Part shown: positions 47,957 to 57,189 of the stretch, piece by piece
Position numbering within the stretch: position 1 is the stretch's first letter
Layout: the number at the start of each line of letters is the position of its first letter
NCBI GenBank assembly: GCA_943788135.1
Contig: CALSPC010000006.1
Coordinates: 1-64,000 of the forward strand
DNA length: 64,000 nucleotides
Direction of reading: 5' to 3'
From: an uncultured Paracoccaceae bacterium
GTDB lineage: Bacteria; Bacteroidota; Bacteroidia; Flavobacteriales; Flavobacteriaceae
Program-made: the position numbers and the translations under genes
Notes under the pieces: model-generated
Database searches by the model: none
The model's input: the letters and a program-made list of their open reading frames with translations, nothing else
What the model was told of the DNA's origin: nothing

Positions 47957-48925
47957 TTAAATATAAACTTCTAAAAGTTTCGCATGATTTGATGAAATTG
48001 AAAACGTTTCAATACAGGCGGGAATTAAAACCGTTTCCCCCATTGAAAATTCAGTGACAATGCCATCAACTTCCAAATTAGCCTTTCCTTCTACACACAT
48101 ATAAATCACAAATGAATCCTGGGTGTTTTGTTTTGATATGGTTTCAGTTACTTCGAGAACATTGGTTGTAAAGTAGGGACAACTGACCAGTTCTGTAGAA
48201 ACGTTAGACTTTGGAGCATACTGCACGCGGAAATTATCGGGCATATCAAAATCAAACGCTTCTAGAGCGATATCGTTATGCAACTCGCGTTCATTCCCAT
48301 CAGCATCCACACGATCCCAATCATATACGCGATAGGTAATGTCGCTGGTTTGCTGAATTTCGGCTAAAAGAACCCCTGCGCCAATGGCATGAATACGCCC
48401 CACTTCAATGAAGTAAGTATCACCTGCTTTAACAGCATCAAAATTCAAAATACTTTGTAGTGTTTTGTCTTCTAAGTGTTTCACATACAACTCTGGCGTC
48501 ATCTCTTGATTAAATCCAACAATCAAATTAGACGCTGGATCGGCTTGTACCACATACCACATTTCGGTTTTTCCAAAACTGTTATGTCGGGCTTTGGCCA
48601 ATTTATCATTGGGATGCAACTGCACCGATAAATCCTGCTTCGCATCTATAAACTTAATAAGCAAGGGAAATTTGTTTCCAAACTGACGAAAATTCTTCGC
48701 ACCCATCAAATCTGAAGTGTAAGTGTCCATGAGCGTTTTCAAAGACGTCCCTTTCAAAGGCCCATTGGCTACGATGGAGGTATCGCCTTCAACGTCGCTA
48801 ATTTCCCAACTTTCTCCTGCTTTTGTCGAGGAGGTTGATTTATGTAAAAGCTGTTGCAATTTTTGTCCACCCCAAATTTTGTCTTTTAGAATGGGTTGAA
48901 ATTTTAAAGGATATAATGGTGTCAT
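47957..48925 (-). CDS. manA: Mannose-6-phosphate isomerase, class I
   Basis: 322 residues. It interconverts mannose-6-phosphate and fructose-6-phosphate with zinc. Start LYPLKFQPILKDKIWGGQKLQ is typical of the short bacterial type I enzyme; zinc ligands lie in LSVQLHPNDKLAK and GKTEMWYVVQ, with the catalytic region EVGRIHAIGAGVLLAEIQQTSDITYRVYDWDR. It feeds GDP-mannose and glycan synthesis. It is 3 nt downstream of the PTPS/QueD gene on the same strand. Confidence 0.93.
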   Translation of the reverse strand: MTPLYPLKFQPILKDKIWGGQKLQQLLHKSTSSTKAGESWEISDVEGDTSIVANGPLKGTSLKTLMDTYTSDLMGAKNFRQFGNKFPLLIKFIDAKQDLSVQLHPNDKLAKARHNSFGKTEMWYVVQADPASNLIVGFNQEMTPELYVKHLEDKTLQSILNFDAVKAGDTYFIEVGRIHAIGAGVLLAEIQQTSDITYRVYDWDRVDADGNERELHNDIALEAFDFDMPDNFRVQYAPKSNVSTELVSCPYFTTNVLEVTETISKQNTQDSFVIYMCVEGKANLEVDGIVTEFSMGETVLIPACIETFSISSNHAKLLEVYI

Positions 48926-48928
48926 TTT

Positions 48929-49339
48929 TTAATTTCCAGAGTAGGTTACAAAATTACGAGCCGTTTCATAAAGGGTGACTTCCAAATCTAAATTAGAATC
49001 AAGCACTTTTTTTAGCTTATCATAAATAACCACCACAATATTCTCAGCCGTCGGATTTAAGTTCTTAAATTCAGGCACATCAAGGTTTAAGTTTTTGTGA
49101 TCAAACGCCTCTTCCACTTCCGACTTAATAAAGTCTTTTAGGATTTTAACGTCCATCACAAAACCTGTTTCAGGATCTATTTCTCCTGTCACACTCACTG
49201 TGAGGTCGTAGTTGTGCCCGTGATAATTAGGGTTGTTGCATTTCCCAAATATGGCATCGTTTTTCTCAAAACTCCAATCGGGGCGGTACAATCTATGGGC
49301 GGAATTAAAATGTGCTTTTCTACTGACGGTGACTCTCAT
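48929..49339 (-). CDS. 6-pyruvoyl-tetrahydropterin synthase / 6-carboxytetrahydropterin synthase homologue
   Basis: 136 residues. COG0720 family, zinc-binding, acts on dihydroneopterin triphosphate. Zinc ligands are the His in FNSAHRLYRPDW and the HGHNY pair; the catalytic Cys is in FGKCNNPNYHGHNY. The spacing Cys-x5-HGH resembles eukaryotic-type PTPS (tetrahydrobiopterin) more than the Cys-x3-HGH I recall for QueD (queuosine), so the gene symbol is left empty. It overlaps idi by 20 nt. Confidence 0.88.
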   Translation of the reverse strand: MRVTVSRKAHFNSAHRLYRPDWSFEKNDAIFGKCNNPNYHGHNYDLTVSVTGEIDPETGFVMDVKILKDFIKSEVEEAFDHKNLNLDVPEFKNLNPTAENIVVVIYDKLKKVLDSNLDLEVTLYETARNFVTYSGN

Positions 49340-49859
49340 GGCTGGTGTTTATATGTTCGTAAAATTTTTCAAATATGATTTTAAACCATTCGGTATAAAG
49401 TTCGGGTTGCTGCTTTATATCGGCTTTCACCGCTTCTAAAGGCATCCATTTCCAGGCTTCGACTTCCTCGGGGTTAATGACGGGTTCAGCCTCGTAATGC
49501 CCTACCATAATATGGTCCAATTCGTGTTCGGTAAGGCCATTGTCAAAAGGGGCTTTATAGATAAACCAAGTGGTTTCTTTGAGGGGTGTCACAAAGCCCA
49601 TTTCTTCTTGTAAACGGCGACTGCCAGCTTCCAAATTGGATTCACCTACACGTTGGTGCGAACAACAGGTGTTGGTCCACAACAAAGGCGAATGGTATTT
49701 ATGGGCGGCACGCTGTTGCAACATCAATTCGTTTTGAGCATTGAATATAAATACCGAAAACGCACGGTGCAAAACCGCCTTTTCATGCGCCTCCATTTTG
49801 GGCATGGTACCAATTTGTTCGTCTTGTGTATTGACAAGAATGACCTGTTCTTCCATCAT
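49320..49859 (-). CDS. idi: Isopentenyl-diphosphate delta-isomerase, type I
   Basis: 179 residues. Nudix-fold enzyme interconverting isopentenyl and dimethylallyl diphosphate. The catalytic Cys is in LWTNTCCSHQRVGESNLEAG, and the glutamates in RRLQEEMGF and TEHELDHIMVGHYEAEP. Two Met codons at the start (MMEEQVIL). A perfect -7 box TATTTTTG lies at 49871-49864, only 4 nt before the first ATG, so the message may be leaderless or start at the second Met. It heads idi-PTPS-manA. Confidence 0.94.
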   Translation of the reverse strand: MMEEQVILVNTQDEQIGTMPKMEAHEKAVLHRAFSVFIFNAQNELMLQQRAAHKYHSPLLWTNTCCSHQRVGESNLEAGSRRLQEEMGFVTPLKETTWFIYKAPFDNGLTEHELDHIMVGHYEAEPVINPEEVEAWKWMPLEAVKADIKQQPELYTEWFKIIFEKFYEHINTSHESHRQ

Positions 49860-49977
49860 GACACAAAAATATCAACTATATCTTTAAGTTTTACTAATTT
49901 CTTGCTAAAAAATTAAGAGCAAACCCACACTAAAGTTAACAACTCATGTATTGTGTGATGAACCTACCCTACGATGC

Positions 49978-50010
49978 TATAAATAGGTTTTAAAATGCAA
50001 CCTATTTATA
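49978..50010. repeat. 12-bp perfect inverted repeat, AT-rich
   Basis: TATAAATAGGTT-ttaaaatgc-AACCTATTTATA; perfect 12-bp arms, 9-nt spacer, no T-run after either side, so not an obvious terminator. It lies in the 576-nt gap between idi and ligA. Confidence 0.7.
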
Positions 50011-50223
50011 ATCAAGTGCTTAGGTGTTACTTTTTTGGGATTATTCTAGGTATTTTAAAAATTATGTTATAGTTTTATACTTTGATTGTAACCCCAAGTC
50101 TACATCTTCAAAAAGAATTTGACCGGAGATTTAGATTTTATTGTATTGAATACTGTATTGGAAAGGTTCCGATATACTGTAGTTGGCAAAAATTAAAACA
50201 CAATACTCAATAACAAATAAGAA

Positions 50224-50382
50224 CCTCCGTTAGAGGATAAAACAGAAAACTTGTAATTGAATGTATAACCCTAAATTATCTGCCTATGAGATAGACAAAA
50301 AGACCCCGCTACCGCACGAATCCTTTCGTGTGGTGATACAAAAGTAAAACCACCGCTCCGCAAAGCTCGCTGACTTTGCGGA
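50224..50382. repeat. Cluster of hairpins in the idi-ligA gap
   Basis: The 576-nt gap (49860-50435) holds no recognisable gene. Its right part has three stems: CCTC-cgtta-GAGG (50224), CCGCACGAA-tcct-TTCGTGTGG (50312-50333, one G-T pair) and TCCGCAAAG-ctcgctga-CTTTGCGGA (50357-50382), plus GGTG...CACC pairing between the last two. These are GC-richer than their surroundings, like a dispersed palindromic element or an insertion-sequence relic. The 3' end of ligA is 50 nt away, so a role as terminator is possible, but no U-run follows on the minus strand. Confidence 0.6.
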
Positions 50383-50435
50383 ACATAAAAAAGTAAAGTA
50401 TTGCTCCAAATCGGAAGTCTTTGCGACACATCCAT

Positions 50436-52442
<2,007 letters not shown>

Positions 52443-52535
52443 CTAACTTAAGTTTTAGCAATACTAAGATATGAAAATGCATGGTACACAAAAGTGAAAA
52501 AGGAAGAATTTATCAGCAATTTAGTCAACAACACA

Positions 52536-53384
52536 TTAGCGTTTTGTAGCGCGTAACATGCGGGGTTTTCCAAAAATATCAGATTTTAATGTAAGCCCGT
52601 CAAAATCCTCTAAAGACAAAAGCGCTTTGGTAGCTTCTCCCAAGTATTCGTTGATTTCAAAATAGAGTAAACCATTCGTTTTCAAGGTTTTCTTGCTCAA
52701 TTCGACTATGGCTTCATAAAATACCAAAGGCTTATCATTATCAACAAATAGTGCCAAATGCGGTTCATGATTCAAGACATTAGGCGCCATTTGTGTTTTT
52801 TCGAGCTCACGAACATAGGGCGGATTGGACACAATGAGATCAAACTCTAGTTCAGTGGTGGACCATTCTAAAACATTGGCTTCGATACTGTTTAGCTGTA
52901 CCTGATGTTGCTGGGCATTGTACTGCGCAATTTCTAAGGCTTTAGGACTCACATCCAAAACAGAGACGGAGGCATTGGGCAACTGTGTTGCTAAGCTAAT
53001 TGCAATACAGCCAGAACCAGTACCAATATCTAAAATCTTAAGAGGGGTTTTGGTGTTGGCATGTTTTAAAATCCAAGCGACTAATTCTTCGGTTTCAGGA
53101 CGTGGGATCAACACATTGGGATCAACCTTAAAGTCCAAGCCAAAAAATGAGGTTGTTCCTAATATGTATTGAATCGGCTCATAAGTGAGTAATCGACTGA
53201 TCACGTCTTCAAAATATTCAAAATTTTGAGTTGTAATAATTGCATCCGCTTTGAGGTGGACCTCTATACGTTTGAGTTTCAAATGGTGTTCGCAGATTCT
53301 ATAAAAAAAAGCGGAAATCTCTTCTTTAGGATAATAGCCTAAGAGTCCATTTTGAAAAAAAACTTGAAGTGATTTTAAGTGCAT
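52536..53384 (-). CDS. prmC: Peptide chain release factor N5-glutamine methyltransferase
   Basis: 282 residues. It methylates the GGQ glutamine of RF1/RF2 with SAM. The N-terminal helical domain ends at about residue 90, then VLIPRPETEELVAWIL, SAM motif ILDIGTGSGCIAISLA, and the catalytic NPPY in DLIVSNPPYVRELEKTQ. Its ATG shares one nt with the stop of the GNAT gene (TAATG), so the two are probably coupled. Confidence 0.94.
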   Translation of the reverse strand: MHLKSLQVFFQNGLLGYYPKEEISAFFYRICEHHLKLKRIEVHLKADAIITTQNFEYFEDVISRLLTYEPIQYILGTTSFFGLDFKVDPNVLIPRPETEELVAWILKHANTKTPLKILDIGTGSGCIAISLATQLPNASVSVLDVSPKALEIAQYNAQQHQVQLNSIEANVLEWSTTELEFDLIVSNPPYVRELEKTQMAPNVLNHEPHLALFVDNDKPLVFYEAIVELSKKTLKTNGLLYFEINEYLGEATKALLSLEDFDGLTLKSDIFGKPRMLRATKR

Positions 53385-53860
53385 TACAAGGTTTTTATCA
53401 TTCTAATTCCACAAGAGCTATGCCCAGTGTTTCCAATCGCAGTGTTTAGGTATTCAAAGCCATAGCGCTTATACAATTCTTGAGCGGCTTTGAGTTCAGA
53501 AAGTGTTTCTAAATAACACTGTTTATACCCCATTGACTTGGCAGCTTCTAAACATACTTTCATGAGTTTTTTGCCATACCCTTTTCCTCTCATATCGGGA
53601 GCAAGGTACATTTTTTGAAGCTCACAAACGGAAGTCTCCTCGCCCGCTAAGGCTTTAATGCCAGCGCCACCTTTGACAAGTCCGTGATCTTCTACTACAA
53701 GATAAATAGCTGCATCGTCTTGATACGATTCAAACATTTGTGTGGTTTCTACATCTTCGTAAACCGTCCCTGTTAAAGGCAATTCAAGCTCTAAAAACGT
53801 AGTTTTTATAAGGGCTTCTAGTTGTGAATTATCCCCGAATTGAATTTCTCTAATACGCAT
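53384..53860 (-). CDS. GNAT family N-acetyltransferase
   Basis: 158 residues, a single GNAT domain. The acetyl-CoA loop is LQKMYLAPDMRGKGYGKKLMKVCLEAA around residues 85-110, with QELYKRYGFEYL at the end. Substrate unknown. It is probably co-transcribed with prmC, with which it shares a TAATG. The start region has a weak -7-like TTAATTTG about 17 nt upstream. Confidence 0.85.
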   Translation of the reverse strand: MRIREIQFGDNSQLEALIKTTFLELELPLTGTVYEDVETTQMFESYQDDAAIYLVVEDHGLVKGGAGIKALAGEETSVCELQKMYLAPDMRGKGYGKKLMKVCLEAAKSMGYKQCYLETLSELKAAQELYKRYGFEYLNTAIGNTGHSSCGIRMIKTL

Positions 53861-53885
53861 GTTGTAAATACAAATTAATAAATCT

Positions 53886-53893
53886 TATTTTTG
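53886..53893 (+). promoter_or_regulatory. Candidate -7 box for the LEA-like gene and ribD
   Basis: TATTTTTG, exact TAnnTTTG, 31 nt before the ATG of the LEA-like gene. Confidence 0.45.
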
Positions 53894-53924
53894 TTGTTCG
53901 AAGATACACATAATACCCAAAAAA

Positions 53925-54389
53925 ATGATAAAAAATTTTACGATCCTACTTTTACTAGCTTTCACAACGCGTTGCACTTTAAAGCAAAAACCAGAGTTCA
54001 TCAAAGTCGATGCCATTCAGTTGGTGGACGCCAATTCTAGACAAATCAATCTAAGTGCAAATGCCGTATTTAATAACCCAAACAGTGTTGGTGGACGATT
54101 AAATACTGAGGGCGTAAGTGTACTTGTCAATGGTGTTGATTTTGGATTTATTAGCGCTGAAGAATTTAAAGTCCCTGCAAAAGACAAGTTTACGGTGCCA
54201 CTTCAAATTGTTATAAAGACCAAAGAACTGCTAGGAAAAGATCCAAATGGGTTTTTAAATGGCTTACTGAATAGTGTGCTCAACAAAAATTTAGAAGTAA
54301 CATATAAAGGAGTTATTGAATTTAAGGCCTTAGGGTTTACTTATGAATACCCTATTGATAAAACAGAATCCGTTAACATCAAATTATAA
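53925..54389 (+). CDS. LEA type 2 / WHy-domain family protein
   Basis: 154 residues. The N-terminus MIKNFTILLLLAFTTRCTLK looks like a lipoprotein signal, though Arg just before the Cys is unusual for a lipobox. The remainder (IKVDAIQLVDANSRQINLSANAVFNNPNSVGGRLNTEGVSVLVNGVDFG) is the beta-sandwich of the LEA-2/water-stress family. Role unknown, likely envelope. Its TAA overlaps the probable ribD start. Confidence 0.75.
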   Translation: MIKNFTILLLLAFTTRCTLKQKPEFIKVDAIQLVDANSRQINLSANAVFNNPNSVGGRLNTEGVSVLVNGVDFGFISAEEFKVPAKDKFTVPLQIVIKTKELLGKDPNGFLNGLLNSVLNKNLEVTYKGVIEFKALGFTYEYPIDKTESVNIKL

Positions 54390-55387
54390 TCACACACGAA
54401 GATTACATAGCACGTTGTATTGAAATCGCCAAAGGTTTGGGCACCACAGCGCCAAACCCAATGGTAGGCTGTGTTATTGTGGTTGATGCTCAAATTATTG
54501 CTGAGGGCTATACAAGTCCGTATGGCGGACCGCATGCCGAAGTCAATGCCATTAAAGCGGTGAAAGATGTGAGCTTACTCGCCAAAGCGACTTTATATGT
54601 AACCCTAGAACCGTGTGCCCACTTTGGAAAAACACCCCCTTGTAGCGATTTGATAATCGCCCATAAAATTCCTAGAGTAGTCATTGGATGTATTGACGCA
54701 CATGCTAAAGTCTGTGGCAAAGGCATTGCAAAACTAAAAGCTGCTGGTTGCGAAGTGACTGTTGGTGTTTTGGAAGCGGAATGTAAAGCACACCACAAGC
54801 GTTTTTTTACATATCATAACAAAAAGCGTCCTTATATAATACTAAAATGGGCAGAAAGCACTGATGGCTTTATGGCACCACGGACAAAGTCTGAAACGAA
54901 ACCGGTTTGGATTAGCAATACCTATTCAAGACAACTTGTCCACCAATGGCGTGCAGAAGAACAAGCGATTTTGGTAGGCGCCAATACAGTCGTTCAAGAT
55001 AATCCTAGCTTAACAACACGAGAAGTGGAAGGGCCCAACCCTATTCGAGTGGTTATCGATCTGAAACATTCGTTAGCAGAATCCTATCAGGTGTTTAATT
55101 CCGAAGCAAAAACAATCCGATTAACCGCTAAAGACATTGATGCACAACTTCCGCTTGCTTTTCAGGTGTGCAAGGCGTTACACAGCCACCATATAACGTC
55201 GGTGATTATTGAGGGTGGTCAAAAAACATTACAGGCATTTATTGACGAAAATCTTTGGGACGAAGCCCGTATATTTGTGGGAGAACGCCCGTTGAAATCG
55301 GGAATTTCAACGCCAAAAATCAAAGGTACACTAGCCTCGGAACATTCTATTAAATCTGATTCTTTAAAACTACTAATAAATGATTAG
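54389..55387 (+). CDS. ribD: Bifunctional riboflavin biosynthesis protein RibD, apparent ATC start
   Basis: The track begins at a TTG (54437), but the same frame upstream reads THEDYIARCIEIAKGLGTTAPNPMVGCVIV, the conserved RibD N-terminus. The only position that gives the usual M-x-HE-x-Y start is ATC at 54389, which overlaps the upstream stop as TAATC in place of the TAATG coupling used elsewhere. No ATG, GTG or TTG exists between the upstream in-frame stop and 54437. The deaminase zinc site (PHAEVNAIKAV, EPCAHFGKTPPCS) and reductase domain (LKWAESTDGFMAP, VIIEGGQKTLQAF) are intact, about 332 residues. It deaminates and reduces the pyrimidine intermediate of riboflavin synthesis. Confidence 0.88.
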   Translation: MTHEDYIARCIEIAKGLGTTAPNPMVGCVIVVDAQIIAEGYTSPYGGPHAEVNAIKAVKDVSLLAKATLYVTLEPCAHFGKTPPCSDLIIAHKIPRVVIGCIDAHAKVCGKGIAKLKAAGCEVTVGVLEAECKAHHKRFFTYHNKKRPYIILKWAESTDGFMAPRTKSETKPVWISNTYSRQLVHQWRAEEQAILVGANTVVQDNPSLTTREVEGPNPIRVVIDLKHSLAESYQVFNSEAKTIRLTAKDIDAQLPLAFQVCKALHSHHITSVIIEGGQKTLQAFIDENLWDEARIFVGERPLKSGISTPKIKGTLASEHSIKSDSLKLLIND

Positions 55388-55997
55388 TACAATTATATTT
55401 GACTTTGGGGATGTATTTATCAACTTGGACAAACCAGCAATTGAACGTGAATTAGTTAAGCTAGGAGTAGAAACAATCACAGCAGACATGTATCAGATTG
55501 CCCTTCAATATGAAAAAGGGTTGATAAGCACCGAAGATTTTGTAACGGCTTTTACAACTAAATATCCTAGAATTTCAGCCGAACAGTTCAAAAAGGCTTG
55601 GAACGCAATTATTTTAGATTTTCCAGAATATCGTTTAAAGTTTATAGAAAAACTCTCAACAAATAAATCGTATAAACTCCTATTATTGAGCAACACCAAT
55701 GCACTACATATCGAACAAGTAATTAAAAATATGACTTTTAGTAGATACGAGCGCTTCAAAAAATGTTTTGATCAATTTTATTTGTCTCATGAACTCCAAT
55801 TACGAAAGCCTGATGTTTCGATTTTTAAGTATATTTTAGACAAAAACCAGCTCATTGCTGAGCATTGTCTTTTTATTGATGATACCAAAGAAAATACTGA
55901 GGCCGCAGCACAGCTTGGAATCCACACTTGGAATAATGACCCCCTAAAAGACGATGTTATCAATTTATTTAATCATCCACTAATTAAGAATTCGTGA
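55380..55997 (+). CDS. HAD family hydrolase (YihX-like)
   Basis: 205 residues, HAD-IA fold. Motif I is IIFDFGDVFINLD, where the second Asp of DxDx(T/V) is replaced by Gly as in the YihX/epoxide-hydrolase-like branch; motif II is LLLLSNTNA; motif III/IV are RKPDVSIFKYIL and CLFIDDTKENTEAA. Probably a sugar-phosphate or nucleotide phosphatase. It overlaps ribD by 8 nt and YigZ by 4 nt, so it belongs to the ribD transcript. Confidence 0.88.
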   Translation: MISTIIFDFGDVFINLDKPAIERELVKLGVETITADMYQIALQYEKGLISTEDFVTAFTTKYPRISAEQFKKAWNAIILDFPEYRLKFIEKLSTNKSYKLLLLSNTNALHIEQVIKNMTFSRYERFKKCFDQFYLSHELQLRKPDVSIFKYILDKNQLIAEHCLFIDDTKENTEAAAQLGIHTWNNDPLKDDVINLFNHPLIKNS

Positions 55998-56608
55998 ATT
56001 CTGTAACGACGTATAAAACGCTGAAAAACCCTTCTGAACCAGTGCTTTACAAGGACAAGGGAAGTAAGTTTATCGGATATGCATTTCCTATAGAATCAAA
56101 GGACGACTTTAAAGCACATATCGATAAGCTCAAACAGGAACATTCAAGTGCAGGGCATTTTTGTTTTGCATACCAGTTGGGCATTGACACGCCATATCAC
56201 AGATCTTCCGATGATGGAGAACCCTCAAACAGTGCCGGCTTACCCATTTATGGACAATTACTAGCCTTTGGCGTTACAAATGTGCTGGTTGTAGTTGTGC
56301 GTTATTTTGGCGGCACAAAACTTGGTGTTGGAGGACTAATCAGTGCTTATAAAACAACGGCAAGACTAAGTTTAGAAGCGAGTTATATTCAGACCCTTGA
56401 TATTTTAATTCCGCTAAAACTCACATTTGCTTACAAGGAATTAAGTCAAGTCATGCGGATTATTAAAAAGTATCAGCTTGTTTTAAAAACTCAGTCCTTA
56501 GAATTGGATTGTGAAATTGTGATTTTGGCAAAAAAAATAAGCCTAAATTCTATTATGACTACTTTTGAAGCCTTTCATAAAATTAAAGTTGAAGCATTAA
56601 ACGATTAA
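55994..56608 (+). CDS. YigZ/IMPACT family protein
   Basis: 204 residues with a GTG start (GTGA overlap with the HAD gene). The UPF0029 domain shows KDKGSKFIGYAFPIES, AYQLGIDTPYHRSSDDGEPSNSAGLPI and VVVRYFGGTKLGVGGLISAYKT. Homologues are linked to translation stress (IMPACT) or described as YigZ; bacterial function is unclear. Its stop shares TTAA with the convergent thioesterase. Confidence 0.88.
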   Translation: MNSVTTYKTLKNPSEPVLYKDKGSKFIGYAFPIESKDDFKAHIDKLKQEHSSAGHFCFAYQLGIDTPYHRSSDDGEPSNSAGLPIYGQLLAFGVTNVLVVVVRYFGGTKLGVGGLISAYKTTARLSLEASYIQTLDILIPLKLTFAYKELSQVMRIIKKYQLVLKTQSLELDCEIVILAKKISLNSIMTTFEAFHKIKVEALND

Positions 56609-57003
56609 ATCTGCAGTTTATCTAAAATATAATGCGGACAACGCATTGGAGAATTCGATTTCATGTTAACAAACACCAATTTCGTATTGGCTGTGGTGAG
56701 TAATTCACCGCTAGAATTATGAATTTCATAATTAAATTCGATAGACACAGTCGGCGGCTTTAAAAGTTGAGTTGAAACCGTTAAAATATCATCGTAAAGT
56801 GCTGGTTTTTTGTAACTTAAGCTCATAGAAACCACAGGTAACATAATCCCTTCTGCCTCCATTTCCTTATATGAAATTCCAAGAGCAGAAAGCCACTCTA
56901 AACGTCCAATTTCCAGATACTGAGCATAGTTAGCATGGTGAACAACACCCATTTGATCTGTTTCTGCATATCTTACTTTAATTTGTGTTTGGTGTGCTTT
57001 CAT
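56605..57003 (-). CDS. Acyl-CoA thioesterase, 4HBT/YbgC type
   Basis: 132 residues, a single hot-dog domain. The active-site region VRYAETDQMGVVHHANYAQYLEIGRLEWL carries the conserved Asp and the NY motif of the 4-hydroxybenzoyl-CoA thioesterase-like family. It hydrolyses acyl-CoA in the cytoplasm; natural substrate unknown. Divergent from dnaA with a 186-nt gap. Confidence 0.88.
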   Translation of the reverse strand: MKAHQTQIKVRYAETDQMGVVHHANYAQYLEIGRLEWLSALGISYKEMEAEGIMLPVVSMSLSYKKPALYDDILTVSTQLLKPPTVSIEFNYEIHNSSGELLTTANTKLVFVNMKSNSPMRCPHYILDKLQI

Positions 57004-57189
57004 TAGTAATTAGTTGTATATTTATAAGCTGTTTAAGTATGCGAAAAAATAATTAAATATTCTATTGAATTTCATTTTTTTTTTTAGAATTTTGTTCACA
57101 TATTTGTATTGAAAATTTAGAATAATTTATGTCCCAACAATTATTGTAATTTTTTAGATTACTAACCAAACCAAAAACTAAGTATTAAA

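Noticed and set aside
57004-57189. Replication origin upstream of dnaA.
   Set aside because: AT-rich, but I found no cluster of TTATCCACA-like boxes; not enough to call oriC.
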